From the NCBI GenBank assembly GCA_022749755.1, contig CM040443.1, positions 19,079,228-19,143,227 of the forward strand: a DNA stretch of 64,000 bases, read 5' to 3'. Below, in pieces: positions 1 through 12,535 of the stretch (the stretch's first letter is position 1; each line of letters begins with the position of its first letter). The position numbers were made by a program, and so were the translations under genes. The notes beneath the pieces were generated by a model, which worked only from the letters and a program-made list of their open reading frames with translations, was not told where the DNA came from and ran no database searches. This DNA comes from Azadirachta indica (Eukaryota; Streptophyta; Magnoliopsida; Sapindales; Meliaceae).

Positions 1-1020
1 TGATCAATATGTAAATGGCAAATGAAAATAAGAATTGTGTGATTCAACTTCATTACTGTCATGATTTTTTTCGTTATAATTAGGGTGGGAGACTATTTAT
101 GATTTACAATATATACACAAAATATTCCTATTGAATATTAATAATTAGTGAGATATATATTCCTTTTACCTTGAATATTTTGGGATAATTGCGTCACGTC
201 TCAATTCTAAACGTATTTTTGATGATTTTTTTAGTATTAATTTGTTGTTATTTGCAAAAGTTTACCCTGCTCCATCCTCATATATATATATTCTTTTTGA
301 CGTAGAATTCTCTTTATTTGCACTCAAAATAAAACAAACTCCCACCAAAAAGATTAAAGAAAAAAAAAAAAACGCAAGCATGATCAATTATATTTTTTTT
401 TTTTATTTTTAATAGATTCCTTAATTTTAAATTCCAATTATATAAAAAATTATTTCGACCATATATAACTAAAACCGTCAAAAAAAGATTTATTTATTAT
501 CACATCATAAAATTTTTTAGTAACTGATGCATGTTGTGAAATGTGAATAGGATTCAATTCCGAGTTATTTTTATATGATCATCTTAATAAACTTCGTTAA
601 TTGAATCAACAAGTAATTAGTCAAATTTAGTTTTATTTTAAAAACATTTTCACTACATTTTAGTCGATATCAAAATAAAATTGGTTGGATTTACTATGTT
701 TGCATGGTTGCTTTCGGTCCGGTCAGAATGGAACTTGGGTGTACTTAACGACAGAATTGTAAGTCAAAAATGGGCTGGGGCAACTGTTGTAGTGTACTAA
801 GACTCTTAGCCGGTGTATTTAGTGTACCGAATCACAATCATAAGTGGGTGGGTTTATATGTGGACAGTATCAGCACATGCCGCGGGTGTAATAGAGGACA
901 GCGATTGGCACTTTTATTTTTCCTTTCCCCTGCCTCCCTCCCATTTTTTTCTTTTCTTTTTTTTTTTAAAAAGAAAATTAATAAAAGAATACGATTTACA
1001 ACCTAACCTAACCATCAAAT
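1..1020. other. AT-rich intergenic DNA, no gene seen
   Basis: Low-complexity AT-rich sequence with poly-A/T runs. Short open frames near 770-1037 have no recognisable domain and differ between the two copies through indels in a T-run, so I do not call a gene. Confidence 0.6.
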
Positions 1021-1024
1021 TGGA

Positions 1025-1345
1025 TGGGAAAATCTAGTTGGAGAAGAGAAAGAGAAGTGGGTTTTAAAGGAATTTCCTTTTGATGCTGATCACTATATAA
1101 AAAGTATTTATGGAAAAGGAGGTTGCTGGGGAAGTTTAGCAGACATGAGGAGCTGGCTACACAGCGTACGTGCTTGATGATGAAAACGAATTGGAATTTT
1201 ATGTGAGATAAAGAGTACATATGTTCAAGGTTTAATATATTGTATATCAACTTGGTTAAAAATATTTTATATAATTGAAGGAACAACACGTAATTTTTTT
1301 TTACTTTATTGGTTTACGAAGAATAATAGGGTCAAAATTTTGATG
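1025..1345 (-). promoter_or_regulatory. Orphan diverged copy of the DUF761 promoter
   Basis: This stretch aligns collinearly, with many small gaps, to the region upstream of the DUF761 gene (about 4455-4860). Shared anchors in order include a GTTTTAAAGGAAT-like block, TTGGAATTTTATG, an ATATGT...CAA(A/G)GTTT block, ATCAA(C/T)TTGGTTA, GAA(C/T)AACA(C/T)GTAA and a GTCAAAA(T/G)TTTGA block. No DUF761 coding sequence lies on the side where the gene should be (below 1020). I read it as the leftover 5' flank of an older paralogue. Confidence 0.5.
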
Positions 1346-2065
1346 CTATTTTCTATTAAATTTTGTTAATTTATAATTTATAATTTATGTAATTTAATGA
1401 CTCAAAATAGGATGATTATAAGAAATCTCTTTTGTCTGATTAAAATGAATGAATTATTTAATTATATATTTTATTTAAACAATTACATGTAACTTTTAAA
1501 GTGCAATATATTTATGTATAGATATTGTTTTAAAGTAGTGACGTAGTCACATGTTTTATTTTATCCCTAAATGGAGTAAAACTATAAAGTTGCATATATA
1601 TGTACATACACTAACAGCGTTAGCATTTTCATTTGAATTGTGTGAATTTTTATTTCTATCGCAAAATAATTAAGGTATATCTAAAATTAAAATATGAATG
1701 ATGTTATATGCCTTCTTTTAAAATTTTTATAAAACCCTCTTTTATATATTTATCCTATCACATATTAAAATAAAAAATTTAAATTATTCTTATCATATTC
1801 AAAACTTCTATTGCAGTAACAGTTTAAAATTTAATTTAAACTTACCTCACATTTTTTTTATAATAAATTATCTCTATTATTAAAAAGTTTACAAATTAAT
1901 TATTGGATTTTAACACATACCTTCTTTAAGATTTCTAATTTTAACACATAGAAAAATTTTAGAAAAATACATACATACCTACCCTTAATTGTCAATTAAC
2001 CATTCAATTTCATAAAAATAATTGTATTTAATAAATCATAGTTGCTCCTAAATAGCAGTATGTGA

Positions 2066-2103
<38 letters not shown>

Positions 2104-3460
2104 ATAATAATATAATGTAGAAAATAAAATTCATTCTATAAATAAAATTCATTGATTTTCGTAGCCGATTCCATACAATTTTTTACTTTAATTTATCAGT
2201 TTTTATACTTTATTTTAATCCTATTAGCAACTAATCAGAATATTTTCCTAAATAAAAATTATATTATAACAATTTCAACACTTATACAATATCTTATAGT
2301 TGTTGGTTCACCATTTAAAAATTGTTTTTGAAAATTTGGATAAAATTTTAAAATGAGTTGTATTCTTAATTTTTAGTATTTAGAAATATGTTTGATATAA
2401 TATTTAAAAACTGTTTTTTAATTTTAAAAAATTATTAAAACATGTTAGATATAATTTTTAAAAAAAATAAAATAAAGATATGTGTTTGATTGAAATTTAA
2501 AATTTTTTAAAATATTTTATGTACATTAAAGTGGGTTTAAGTATTTTTAAATTTTTTAAAAAGAAAAACAGTGTTATTGTACAAAAGTCAAATTCTAATA
2601 ATTAAGTAGAGTTCTAATTTATACATACAATTATAATTTTTTAAATTTTTCATTAAATAAATTAAGTAGAATCTTAATTTATACATACAATTATAATTTT
2701 TAAAAATCTTATATAAATAATTTATATATACAATTACTATTTTTTAAATTTTTCATTGAATAAAGAAGAATCCTAATTTATACACCAATTATAATTTTTG
2801 AAAATTTGATATAATAATTGATACATAAAAAACAATTAGGTATAAATTTATTTTTAAAATATTTTAAATATCATATTTATTCTATAGAGATTAGAAATTT
2901 AAGTTTAAAAAAAGTATTATAAATATTATAAATTTAAATTTTGTAAATTTTAAAAATAAGTTTAAGATAATAAAAAATCTTTTGATTTGTGAATTTTGTT
3001 GGAATATGATTAAGATATAAAATAAAAAAAAATGAGTTTTTTCGAGTTTTTTAATTTTTAACTAAATTTGATTCAAAAGTTTTTTTAAATATTATGATTT
3101 TCTGTATTTGTTGTTTTAAAAAATAAAGAATTCTATTCAGAAAAATAAATCAAACTGTCCTTAATTTCCTCCACTATCTCACTTGTAATCACAAATAGAA
3201 TATAATCCAAACTAATAAATGCATTTAGAATATACATTCAATTTTTTTTTTTGGCATTGATCATTTGTCAATAAACATATTTTTAAAACACTATCAATAC
3301 AAGTTCTCCATTACAATGATAGATATCTAACAAACTCTAAACAATAAATGTGTGCATTAACTTTTCATGAAGTCTTTGCTTCTACTACTTTTTTTCACTC
3401 ATTGAGGTGTGCCTTCTCTCTTTTTTCCTGTGTCTACTTTCTCTCTTCTATGAGTTGAAT
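1346..3460. other. AT-rich intergenic DNA with degenerate repeats
   Basis: Very AT-rich, with an (AT)n tract near 2070-2095 and many poly-A/T runs. The matching stretch in copy B is 14846-16960. I see no gene, RNA or intact transposon in either. Confidence 0.6.
2595..2812. repeat. Degenerate tandem repeat, about 3 units of ~75 bp
   Basis: A unit built from AATTTATACATACAATTATAA followed by TTTTTAAATTTTTCATT(A/G)AATAAA recurs three times with growing divergence. The same array is at about 16088-16304 in copy B, with a base change in the first unit (AGAGTTC versus AGAATTC). Confidence 0.65.
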
Positions 3461-3469
3461 TAATATTTA

Positions 3470-3471
3470 AC

Positions 3472-3545
<74 letters not shown>

Positions 3546-3600
3546 CAAACAACAAACAACAACAACAACAACAATAACCACAGCAACAACAATAATAACC
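3470..3600. repeat. Compound (AAT)n/(AAC)n microsatellite, copy A
   Basis: Roughly 20 AAT units, interrupted once by AAATAAT, then AAC units interrupted by AAAC. The copy B allele has a different unit count and different interruptions, so this locus separates the two copies clearly. Confidence 0.9.
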
Positions 3601-4023
3601 TTAACACAGACAGCATAAATTCTTTTTAAAAAATATTATGCCAGTTACCGAAATCACCTTATGAAAGTATCTTTGAAAAATTAATAAAGAGCATAAATCA
3701 CAACATAAGCATCAAATTGGACACAACTAATACATAAATGCAAATTACATTTCATGTGTCTCTATATATTAATTCATAAAACAAAGAATAAAGCACAAAG
3801 AAACTGAAATAATGAAATGAATCCCACAATCTAACCCAAAAATAGGAAAATGACATCCCAATTCCCAACCAAGAATTAACATTTACATGATAATGAAATT
3901 TTTTTTGGTGAATTTATTAACTTAGACAAAAAGCCTCCAAAAAAACACAGCCTTCATCACATAATTAATTAATTAATTAATATTCCCCAAAAAAGAAAGG
4001 AAAACTCAATTAATATTCGAGCT

Positions 4024-4401
4024 TTAAGGAGAGCTCCAGTCAAAGCTGTTTGCTCTGCAATATCTGAGTTCCAATGAAATCTGTCTCTCGATCCGAAGCT
4101 GCTTGTGAAACTTTTCAATAAATATTTCAGCTCTCTTATCAATATCATCTTCAGACGGGTAGCTAATTGTTCTGTGAAGACTTGTTGATCGGCCGGAAGA
4201 AGAACCTGAATCGGAATGATCTTTTGGGTGATCATCTGTGCAAGCTCTCAACCCAGGCCTGTCCTTAAAACTCAGGCAGCGTTTTCCAGACGAAGCGCCT
4301 ATCATGGAGGCAATATGCCAGCGGTGAAAGTTCAAGTTCAGCAAGATTTTCAACTTCTTCACAGCGTTCCTCAGGCGGCTCAGCATAGACCAGTTCTCCA
4401 T
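4024..4401 (-). CDS. DUF761 (cotton-fibre-expressed-type) protein, copy A
   Basis: The predicted protein is 125 residues from a single exon. The C-terminal part (about residues 84-116) has the DUF761 signature: an acidic lead-in, IDKRAEIFIEKF, then KQLRIERQISLEL. The middle is rich in Ser, Asp and His and looks disordered; the N-terminus (1-30) is basic and hydrophobic. No transmembrane or catalytic motif is visible. DUF761 proteins are plant-specific and mostly of unknown function, some linked to stress or growth. A TATA-like CTATAAATATAT lies on the minus strand at 4521-4532, about 120 bases before the ATG, which supports this start. Residue 80 is Ser here and Gly in the second copy. Whether this is a separate gene or an allele of 17519-17896 depends on the nature of the duplication. 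Confidence 0.75.
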   Translation of the reverse strand: MENWSMLSRLRNAVKKLKILLNLNFHRWHIASMIGASSGKRCLSFKDRPGLRACTDDHPKDHSDSGSSSGRSTSLHRTISYPSEDDIDKRAEIFIEKFHKQLRIERQISLELRYCRANSFDWSSP

Positions 4402-4520
4402 GTTCGCAAAAATTAGAGAGAACTCAGAAAACGCAGAAGAATACTTGATATTAAAGATGAAATGAGAAAGCGGATCGAAGTAGGGTTTAAGGAATTCATT
4501 TTAATACAGCTTTTACATAT

Positions 4521-4532
4521 ATATATTTATAG
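4521..4532 (-). promoter_or_regulatory. TATA box of the DUF761 gene, copy A
   Basis: Read on the minus strand this is CTATAAATATAT, placed 120 bases upstream of the ATG at 4401. The matching element in copy B is near 18012-18027, in an (AT)n tract of different length. Confidence 0.5.
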
Positions 4533-6718
4533 GCTTGAGTAAGACAGTTAGAGGAAGTTACTGCGAACATTTAAAAGAGGAATATGCGTATGAAATTGGG
4601 AGTGCGTGTATGATGTCAGCTACAGTTTGGAATTTTATGACAGATATATATTGAAGAGTGTGTATATATGTACGTGGTCAAAGTTTGATTAATTCTAATT
4701 ATCAATTTGGTTACGATGAAACTGTAAGGAATAACATGTAAGATGCTTTTTAATAATAATATTATTATACAGATGTATCCATAACTATAATATCTAATCA
4801 ATATTATTAATTTGTGATGAACTATAGTCAAAAGTTTGACACAGCATTTTATAGTATATAAATTTGTAACGCATATGGTTAACTCAGACGGAATTCATAT
4901 AACATTACGAGGAAATAATCAAAATCTGGTATTCTTCATCTACAAAATTTTATTGTCCTACGTATAAATTTTTAAAAAAAATGAATAATAACGTGTTATT
5001 GTTTTTAAATTTAAAAAAGAAAATATGCAGTAACCATCTATTCCTAAGTTAATTTCACTGAATAAATTTATAAAACTTGGCAACGTAAAAAGGTGTCCCA
5101 CTTGCCAAGTCAGTTTGGCAAGGAGTAGGATCGGAATTGCAACGTAGTCGTAGTCAATGATAATGATCACTCTTCATGTTCTTTGAATTTATAGCTTAAT
5201 TTAGAATTACCGTAAAATATTCGATATTGATAACTAAAACTATTTTTTTTTTAATATTTAAGTAAATAATCTATATCAATTGTTGCCCGTTGGTCCCATT
5301 AGTGATTAAATATACCGTAAAATTGTACAAAAATATTTTAAAACATCGTAGCAATATTCCTTGAGAGCTTGAAACTTCTGTCTTTGACAGGCTAAGGCTA
5401 TCCGATTACTCCATACCAGCTGGGAGTTTCGAGTCTTTTGACGCAGTCACCATCGCGTTTCTTTTAATTAATTAATTAATTAATTAATTTTAAAACTTTG
5501 AGCTTAAGCAAAAAGTAAAGTCCAAATCAGCAGCAATAGAAAAAGCAGGTCAATTATCGATTGCTAATAGATAAGGAATTGGAATTGCATGCCCCTCCCT
5601 CCCTCTGTACTACAACTTGTTTACCAAGTTTTTAATTTCAACATATCATCCAAAATAAACTTACATGTCAAGAAATAATTGCACTAGTAAAGCATATCAA
5701 AGTCTGATAATTTCTAAAGACTTCAAATATTAATAGGTGTTTAATATCCAACTTAATATAATTTTAAAATTTTTATTACTATTCAAAATATATTCACTAA
5801 AATCCCTGAATTATTCCCATCAAATAGACGTAAGAATCGCTAACAGAAAAAAAAAAAAAAAAAAGAAATTGTAACATAGCATGACAGCATACTGTTGTTA
5901 GAGTTGGAATCACAAATTGGTAAATTTTTCATTGTATGTGTATCCCAACATTTTTAATTCAAATAATTTAGAAATTAATTCGTTAGTGCTATGTCTTCTT
6001 ATATATTAATTAATATTTCAAATCAATTATAATGTCAAATTCGAGTTCAATTGTAATTATAATTTAGAGACAGATTTTAAGTTTACAATGGATTAGAATT
6101 TCAAGCCCATAGTTTAGCCAGAGCTTTTACCTTAAGCTAGTATACAAAATTCAAGGCCATAGCAAAGCGTCAAGTTTTCGTTGTTAGAGTGAGAAGTATT
6201 GATCCGTGATGGCGTGAGAAATTGAAGCCCACATTAAATTTGAAGAATAAAACAAAACATTTACGTTATATGGTCAGTCAGTAAATGGACAAGAATTCTG
6301 AGGCCATGATGCATGAGGAATACCACACCATGGGCTTGAGATTTCGGCCTTCCATAATATGCGAAATTCAAGCCCATAACGAAATGAGAATTTTATTTTC
6401 TGGAGTATTATAATTAAATTAAAAATATCATAACTTTTACGCGCATTTGCTCCAAAGGTATTCAATTTATTTTGTCGTCAACGTAGTGACGTCGACGTTT
6501 CGGTTTTCTCACAATAAACTCAAAAAAACCCCTGCAACATGCAACCCGGCAACCAGATCCAAAGATAATAAAAATCCCACAAAATTTCCCAATGTTCTCA
6601 CTAAATCACTTCATTTGATCTCCCTTTTCCATCTCCGCATCTGCCTATCCCTCATTAGATTCTATCACTTTCCCGAGAAAAATTAGAAGAGACTGAATCT
6701 AGCACACTTTCCCTGAAA
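4533..6718. other. Intergenic region between DUF761 and YIP4, copy A
   Basis: The shared 5' flank of two divergently transcribed genes, about 2.3 kb. It holds a TTAA/AATT microsatellite near 5465-5490 and a poly-A near 5848-5863, both of different length in copy B. The last ~150 bases before the YIP4 ATG are C/T-rich and are probably its 5' leader. The counterpart is 18028-20206. No other gene seen. Confidence 0.6.
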
Positions 6719-7225
6719 ATGTCGCACAGCGATACAGTACCTCTCCACCCATCCTCCCAATCCGACATCGATGAGATCGAAAACCTAATCAACGCCAGCG
6801 TCCAATCGGGCCCCGCCACTGTCCTTCCCGCCCGGCCGCCCAGCCCGCCTCGTCCGGCAACAATCCCTGTCTCCTCATCGCCATTCATTCAATCAAATCT
6901 CCCTCCTCCCCTGCCGTCTTCAGATCAGAAGGTTCCATCTGTCCCAACTCCCCCGCCTCTCCCGCCCTCCACTAACTCCGGAGGTTCCCGTCCCAATATC
7001 TCTGCCGCCGGGTTCGGGTCGCCCCCGAATACTCTGACCGAGCCGGTTTGGGACACGGTGAAGAGAGATCTGTCTCGAATTGTGAACAATTTGAAGCTTG
7101 TTGTGTTTCCGAATCCGTACAGGGAGGATCCGGGAAAGGCGCTCCGAGATTGGGATCTGTGGGGTCCCTTTTTCTTCATAGTCTTTTTGGGGCTCACTCT
7201 TTCATGGTCCGCTTCTGTTAAGAAG
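6719..7225 (+). pseudogene. YIP4/YIPF6-like exon 1, truncated at the assembly gap (copy A)
   Basis: These 507 bases encode the first 169 residues of a Yip1-family protein, identical in protein sequence to copy B; the one difference I saw is a silent A/G at 6859. The exon ends in phase 0 at AAGAAG followed by the donor GTCAGC. Intron 1 then runs to the N gap, about 9 bases short of the expected exon 2, so exons 2 and 3 are absent here. I label it broken because the sequence present is incomplete. It may well be an allele of the intact gene at 20207-24134 rather than a true pseudogene. Confidence 0.7.
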
Positions 7226-10096
7226 GTCAGCATTCTATCTCTGTGCATTTTAGCTTAATATATCAGTGACTGAAAGATTTTGGTTTGGTTCAGTTGAATT
7301 TACAAAGCCAATTGTTTTATATATTGATTTTGCAAGTGATGAAACATACTATTATAGGGTTATTTTACTGTTTTATTTAGACTTAAGGCGAATTTAGATC
7401 TATAAAAGTTTCACAGAAAACCAAGAAATCTGGTATGGTAATTTTAGTGGTGCTATGATTAACGAGTGGTAGAGCTAAACAAAATAGGGGAATCATTATA
7501 AAGTTTGCAGTCCATATGGCTATGATTTTAGGAGGGAGAATTTGAAGGTTGGCTCCTGCAAGGATAAAGTAGGGAAGGATAGTCTTGGTGCTGAATGTAG
7601 AAATAGTATAAATTCTGGATTATTCATGCCTTAGCGTATTACCTGTGCCTTTGGTCTCACTGAACATCAATTTCTTGTTTGTCATACTTTGTGGACAAAT
7701 GGTTGGAGTTGTTGGTTTCCTTACTTGCATGGTTGCAGTTCTAATTCCATGTTTTACAACAGGCTTTACATTATTATACAAAGTATTTAGTTTAATATTG
7801 AAATTTTGAGTTAGCAGATTTCATACTGTGGTAAAAGGTAGTTTTTGTGCCATGATAGAAGTAGCAATAGAGAACAAGATGATAAAGTGTGGGCTTCAGT
7901 AATTCTATTATGTGTATAGGCATCAACTGTTGCAGCTATTAGGAGTGATACAGTTTTCTCATGGTGAATGCTTAATGGTTTATGCAATAAAAAAACGTTA
8001 TTGAATAAATCTGGTATGGTAATTTTAGTGGTGTCTTTAGGATGATCTGTTTTTTCGGTAAAAAGATTGATGAGGAGTGGATCAGGGAAGATCTTTTTAA
8101 TGATATTCACCTATCTCAGATCATTCCTTAATCCATTCTGCGGCCATGGCCAAAGTTGATATGCTATGGCCTTTCCTTTTGAGGCTTAATCAGATAGAGT
8201 TAGCGGTTAAGCCTTCTCACCTTTTTTTCCCCCCTTGTTAAAATCAATAGCAGCTAATTTTCTTAATTATGATTTGGAATGATATAATACATTATAAAAA
8301 ATTATATGGCTGAATCCTCTCAAATGTTTTTTTACTTGCACCTTTGGCTTTCGCTTACCGTAATAATATTGTAGTTTCATTGCTGTTGAATCAGTAAATA
8401 TATATAAAGCTAGATATTGATTATTGTTCTGCTGGGAAATGGCAATCATCTGAAAGAGCAGCAGTTCCATTACGACCCCCACACTAATGTAATTAGAAAT
8501 CAATTAATTGGACTTATTCTTTATTTCAATTGTTCTGACTTGTTTTGTAGTCAAACTACATAATTGAACTATTCTTCATTGCATGAAATGATGCATTTGT
8601 TACTTATGATAATTCTTCTTAAGAGTGCATATTTGTATGCTATTCAGAAATAATGTATCCATGACATTGTTGAAATTGGAAACAAAACTTATTTTTTCAC
8701 TGTGGTCCTCTAATTAGTGGTTCTTGTTCTTTTTTTTTTTTTTCCCTAAACGTACCTTTATTTTTCATTCAAGAATATGTTCCCGCCTTTGTATAGCTAC
8801 CGGCTTTTTAATCTAAGCATTGAGCATGTTTTTATGATGTCAGAGTGTATCTATTTGTGTATCCTCACTTGAGATTGTTAAAGAAGGCTTATTAGGCATC
8901 GATAGTTATGTGGTTATGTTATCATTGTTTTACTCATGTTTCAGCACGGCAAGTAATCATGTCAAGGTAAAAAGTATCTCGTTAATTTATGGTTTGAGTT
9001 ATGGTTGTATGTCGAGAATGAATAAGTGTGTTTCTACCTTCACAAAATACGCACTTTGCTTGCAGTTTAAGAACTATAGTTGTAGTGGATCTGGCCTTGT
9101 TCACTTGTATGTTACTTATTACATTATGTATTATCATTTGTACAACTAACATTATGTCCACTGTTTGGGGTCTTTATTCAGCTTAGTTTATGTCACAATC
9201 CTTTATTGTTACCCAATTGAAGTCAAACAATTGACAAGACTAGTAATCAGCAGTACTTTCACACTGGAGCTGTTGGTAGGATTAAGATGCTGGATGACTA
9301 AACTAACAAGCTGTTCCAGCTTCCTGCTTCTGACCTCATGCCAAGCTTTCAGTTGATGCTAGTGAATTAATGGTCAATGCTTGTTTGCCTGCATCCTGTG
9401 GATTTTATGTATATATTGAGAAATGCTGAAATGCAATCCTTGTAAACTTATAAACAGGCAGGAGAGAACTTAGCAGTCGACTCGTAGAAGACAAATCTTA
9501 ATGTAACTGCACCACCAAGTGCTGTCAATAGTGGGCCTCGAGATCCATGTAAAAGGAGATACTCAGAAGATCCTCTTTGACAGTATTCATGGGTGATTGA
9601 ATTACCTTAAAAAGACTGCATGTTCTGCAAGATGGTCCACATCAAAACACAAGGAAATTGGTTGCCATGATTTTAGATCCATATATGAACTGAGTTTGCA
9701 GTTCCCACATTTGTTTCTGTTGACTTTTCTCTATAGGAAATGCATGATTTTAGCAACTGACTTTACCCTTATCCATGAAGGTTTATTGTCATGGGCCATT
9801 TCTAAAGATTGGAAGTCTTACATCTAGGTTTCTGGGTTATGGTGAGAAGGGTTGACTGTATTCATATATAGTCAATGGGGATTCTTCTTAGCCTAAAATT
9901 GAAGGCTTCCTAGTTAAATCTGTTCTTTACTCTATGTGATGATAGTGAATGTGTTATTTCTATACAATGATCCTCCTCACTTTAATCTGTTCAACACGTC
10001 AGTTTTCTATGTTCAAGTGTAGATAATGAAACTTTATTCTTATTGAAAAACCAGTTAATATTATTTGTTGACTAATTTCTTATTTTCCCTATAATT
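7226..10096 (+). other. YIP4 intron 1, copy A (incomplete)
   Basis: About 2.87 kb of intron, T-rich, ending at the N gap. Short open frames inside it show no domain and are shadows. The counterpart is intron 1 of copy B (20714-23593). Confidence 0.75.
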
Positions 10097-10196
10097 NNNN
10101 NNNNNNNNNNNNNNNNNNNNNNNNNNNNNNNNNNNNNNNNNNNNNNNNNNNNNNNNNNNNNNNNNNNNNNNNNNNNNNNNNNNNNNNNNNNNNNNN
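10097..10196. other. Assembly gap of 100 N
   Basis: A run of exactly 100 N, the usual placeholder for a gap of unknown size. It falls where copy A stops, 9 bases before the position corresponding to the start of YIP4 exon 2 in copy B. The true distance and order across it are unknown. Confidence 0.99.
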
Positions 10197-12500
10197 AAAG
10201 AATAATGGGCATTTTCCTGATGAAAATTATATAAATCAAACTATGACAACTTTAAATAATTAAATATTTTGTGAACAATTTTAATTTCATGAATGAAAAT
10301 GTCTTTTTATAGGTAAGTTTAAACAATTTTCTTTTTTTAATTATTAAGAATGAATAGTATTAGAAGCAAGGAGTTTTTTGTCAGTTTTCATTTACATGGT
10401 GCCTTGATTTCTTGATTTCCCCAACTCGGGCCTAAGATCTCGCATGCCTTGCATTTGTTTAATTTTCAAATCATATGCGAAAGAAGAAAATGGTCCCAGA
10501 AATGGTGGAATAAAGCCTAACATGGCCTGCTATTCATATTTATACATATATGTGTATACATATTTTATTAGTCTTTGATTGGAAGTCCGTTTTAATTAAG
10601 TAACAGAGGATGGTCAACTTTCTATTATATTAGGTATTTTTGCATGAACATAGTATACGGTATGCTTCTAAGACCCTAATTAAGTGCTTCACACCATACT
10701 TGAATATAAAGCAACCCATCATTGACCCCCCAAAAAGTGCTTTTAAACAACCATCTACAGCAATTTGATTTATAGTGATCCAAGAAAATATCGTATATAA
10801 TATTTTATACTGAAATTGGTCAATTATACTAATGTTTGTTTACTTATTTTTAATTGAGTCTTTATTTCAACCATACAGGTCCAAAAGATTTTGCACTAAC
10901 ATAAAAAATTAAAAAAAAAAAAATTACCTATTAAGTCAATTAAGAATCACTTCTACTTTGATTTTTCCATATGATCATCATGGCCCGGCCCAAACCCACA
11001 AACATTAATGGAATCATAATCATACAAATTCTTTAAAAAAAATTGTAAATACAAAATCCAAAAATATGTTACACATTTTTAACTATTCGAGATAATCCAC
11101 AAATATTTCATCAACCAAATATAAATAATTAACAACGTGATAAAAAGTCTTTTCATGTTATCTATTTATTGTGATGTATTTACAGCATCTATAGATTCAA
11201 TGCTGTATGCATAATAATTTAATTTCTTTCTTGATATTTCCTTAGAAGTTAGTGTACTTAGTTTAAAATCCTTCACATTCTAATTGAATGGTAAAAAAAC
11301 TGGGTACTATTGAAAAAGTTATTTGTGTACTGCTTATAACAAAAACAACTGGGTACTATTGAAAACAATTATTTGTGTATTCGTAGTTTTGAACGAAGTG
11401 AAATTTAGTGTATTCTTTTTACATACAGCTATGACAATTTATTGTAAACTTGAAAAATAAAAAAAATTATGTAATTCAAGTCTACTTAAAAAAAAATATT
11501 ATAATCTTATTATCATGTTAAAAGATTAAAAATTACAATAAATGAATATGTTTAAAGTTAAACAAATATTTTCTTACAATATTATTTCCGTTACTTATCC
11601 CGTATTTATTTTACATTATATCTCTTATTAATTATAATTTTACAGAAATATCTTTGTAAGAGATTTAGGAGTACTATATTTTCGATTAAATTGTCTTACA
11701 CAAATATATATACTTTTATATTCTTTTTAAAAAAATTCAAATTTTTATACGTCTAAATCTTTAAATATTGATAGATTAATTAAGTTATTTGTCCTTTGAT
11801 TAGCTACCATATTCTTTATAATAATAATAATACATGATAATCGGTATTATAATCTGCAAATGTTGTAAAAATTGAAAGTAGCTTCCATTCATTTGAAATC
11901 TGTCTCAATTTATTATTTATTTCACAAAAAAATTGTCAGTATCTTGTTTTCGACTCTTGTTGCAAGGATAACATGTCAGTTATAAATTATTAACATAACT
12001 CAACAATTATATATATAACATACACCAACAAAAGTTAATTGAGCATATATAAAGTAAAAATAACAATTATATGTATAGTATAATATAAAGTACTCGAGAT
12101 AAATGTATTATACCTCAGTTTCCTCCCTCATATCAGCATGCAAATAGGGTAAATAAGATTAATGGAAACTAGCTATTTTAACTGTAAAATAAATTCTTTA
12201 GAATATCGGGATATGCATTCGTTCAAATAATATTTATCATTTCTCAATAAATAAAATTTTAAAATACAATTAATGTGTAGATAAAAAAAATGATAAATGT
12301 GTGCCTCTAAAATCTCAATGGACTCATAATCTTTTTCTGTTTTTTTTTAGTAAGGTTTCATATGTGAACTGTCATTCTCCTTTTGTTTTTATGTCATAAT
12401 TAATGAGGAATTAATTAATAAAATGATATTCTTTTCCCAAGAGGGTTTTTTCTTTTTAACATCATGATATATAACGTTTATTTTTTTTTTATACACACAC

Positions 12501-12535
<35 letters not shown>

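Larger units (their letters stand above)
1..10096. repeat. Copy A of a ~10.1 kb duplicated segment
   Basis: The whole stretch is repeated almost base for base at 13493-23584, in the same orientation. The differences I saw are scattered single bases and microsatellite length changes: C93 versus T13585, G198 versus A13690, T4164 versus C17659, A6859 versus G20347, and one extra T near 22959 in copy B. By eye, identity is around 99 percent. The copy begins at or before the window edge and ends exactly at the N gap. That pattern fits two alleles placed in tandem by the assembler, or a very recent real duplication. Confidence 0.95.

Noticed and set aside
770..1037. Overlapping small open frames (78, 74 and, in copy B, 90 residues)
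   Set aside because: No domain, poly-Phe from a T-run, and the frames change between the two copies because of indels in that run.
3399..3581. Frame rich in Ile, Leu and Val on the minus strand
   Set aside because: Direct translation of the AAT/AAC microsatellite; not a membrane protein gene.
7811..9827. Several frames of 63-99 residues inside YIP4 intron 1
   Set aside because: They lie in an intron of a well-supported gene, have no domain, and appear unchanged in both copies only because the copies are nearly identical.
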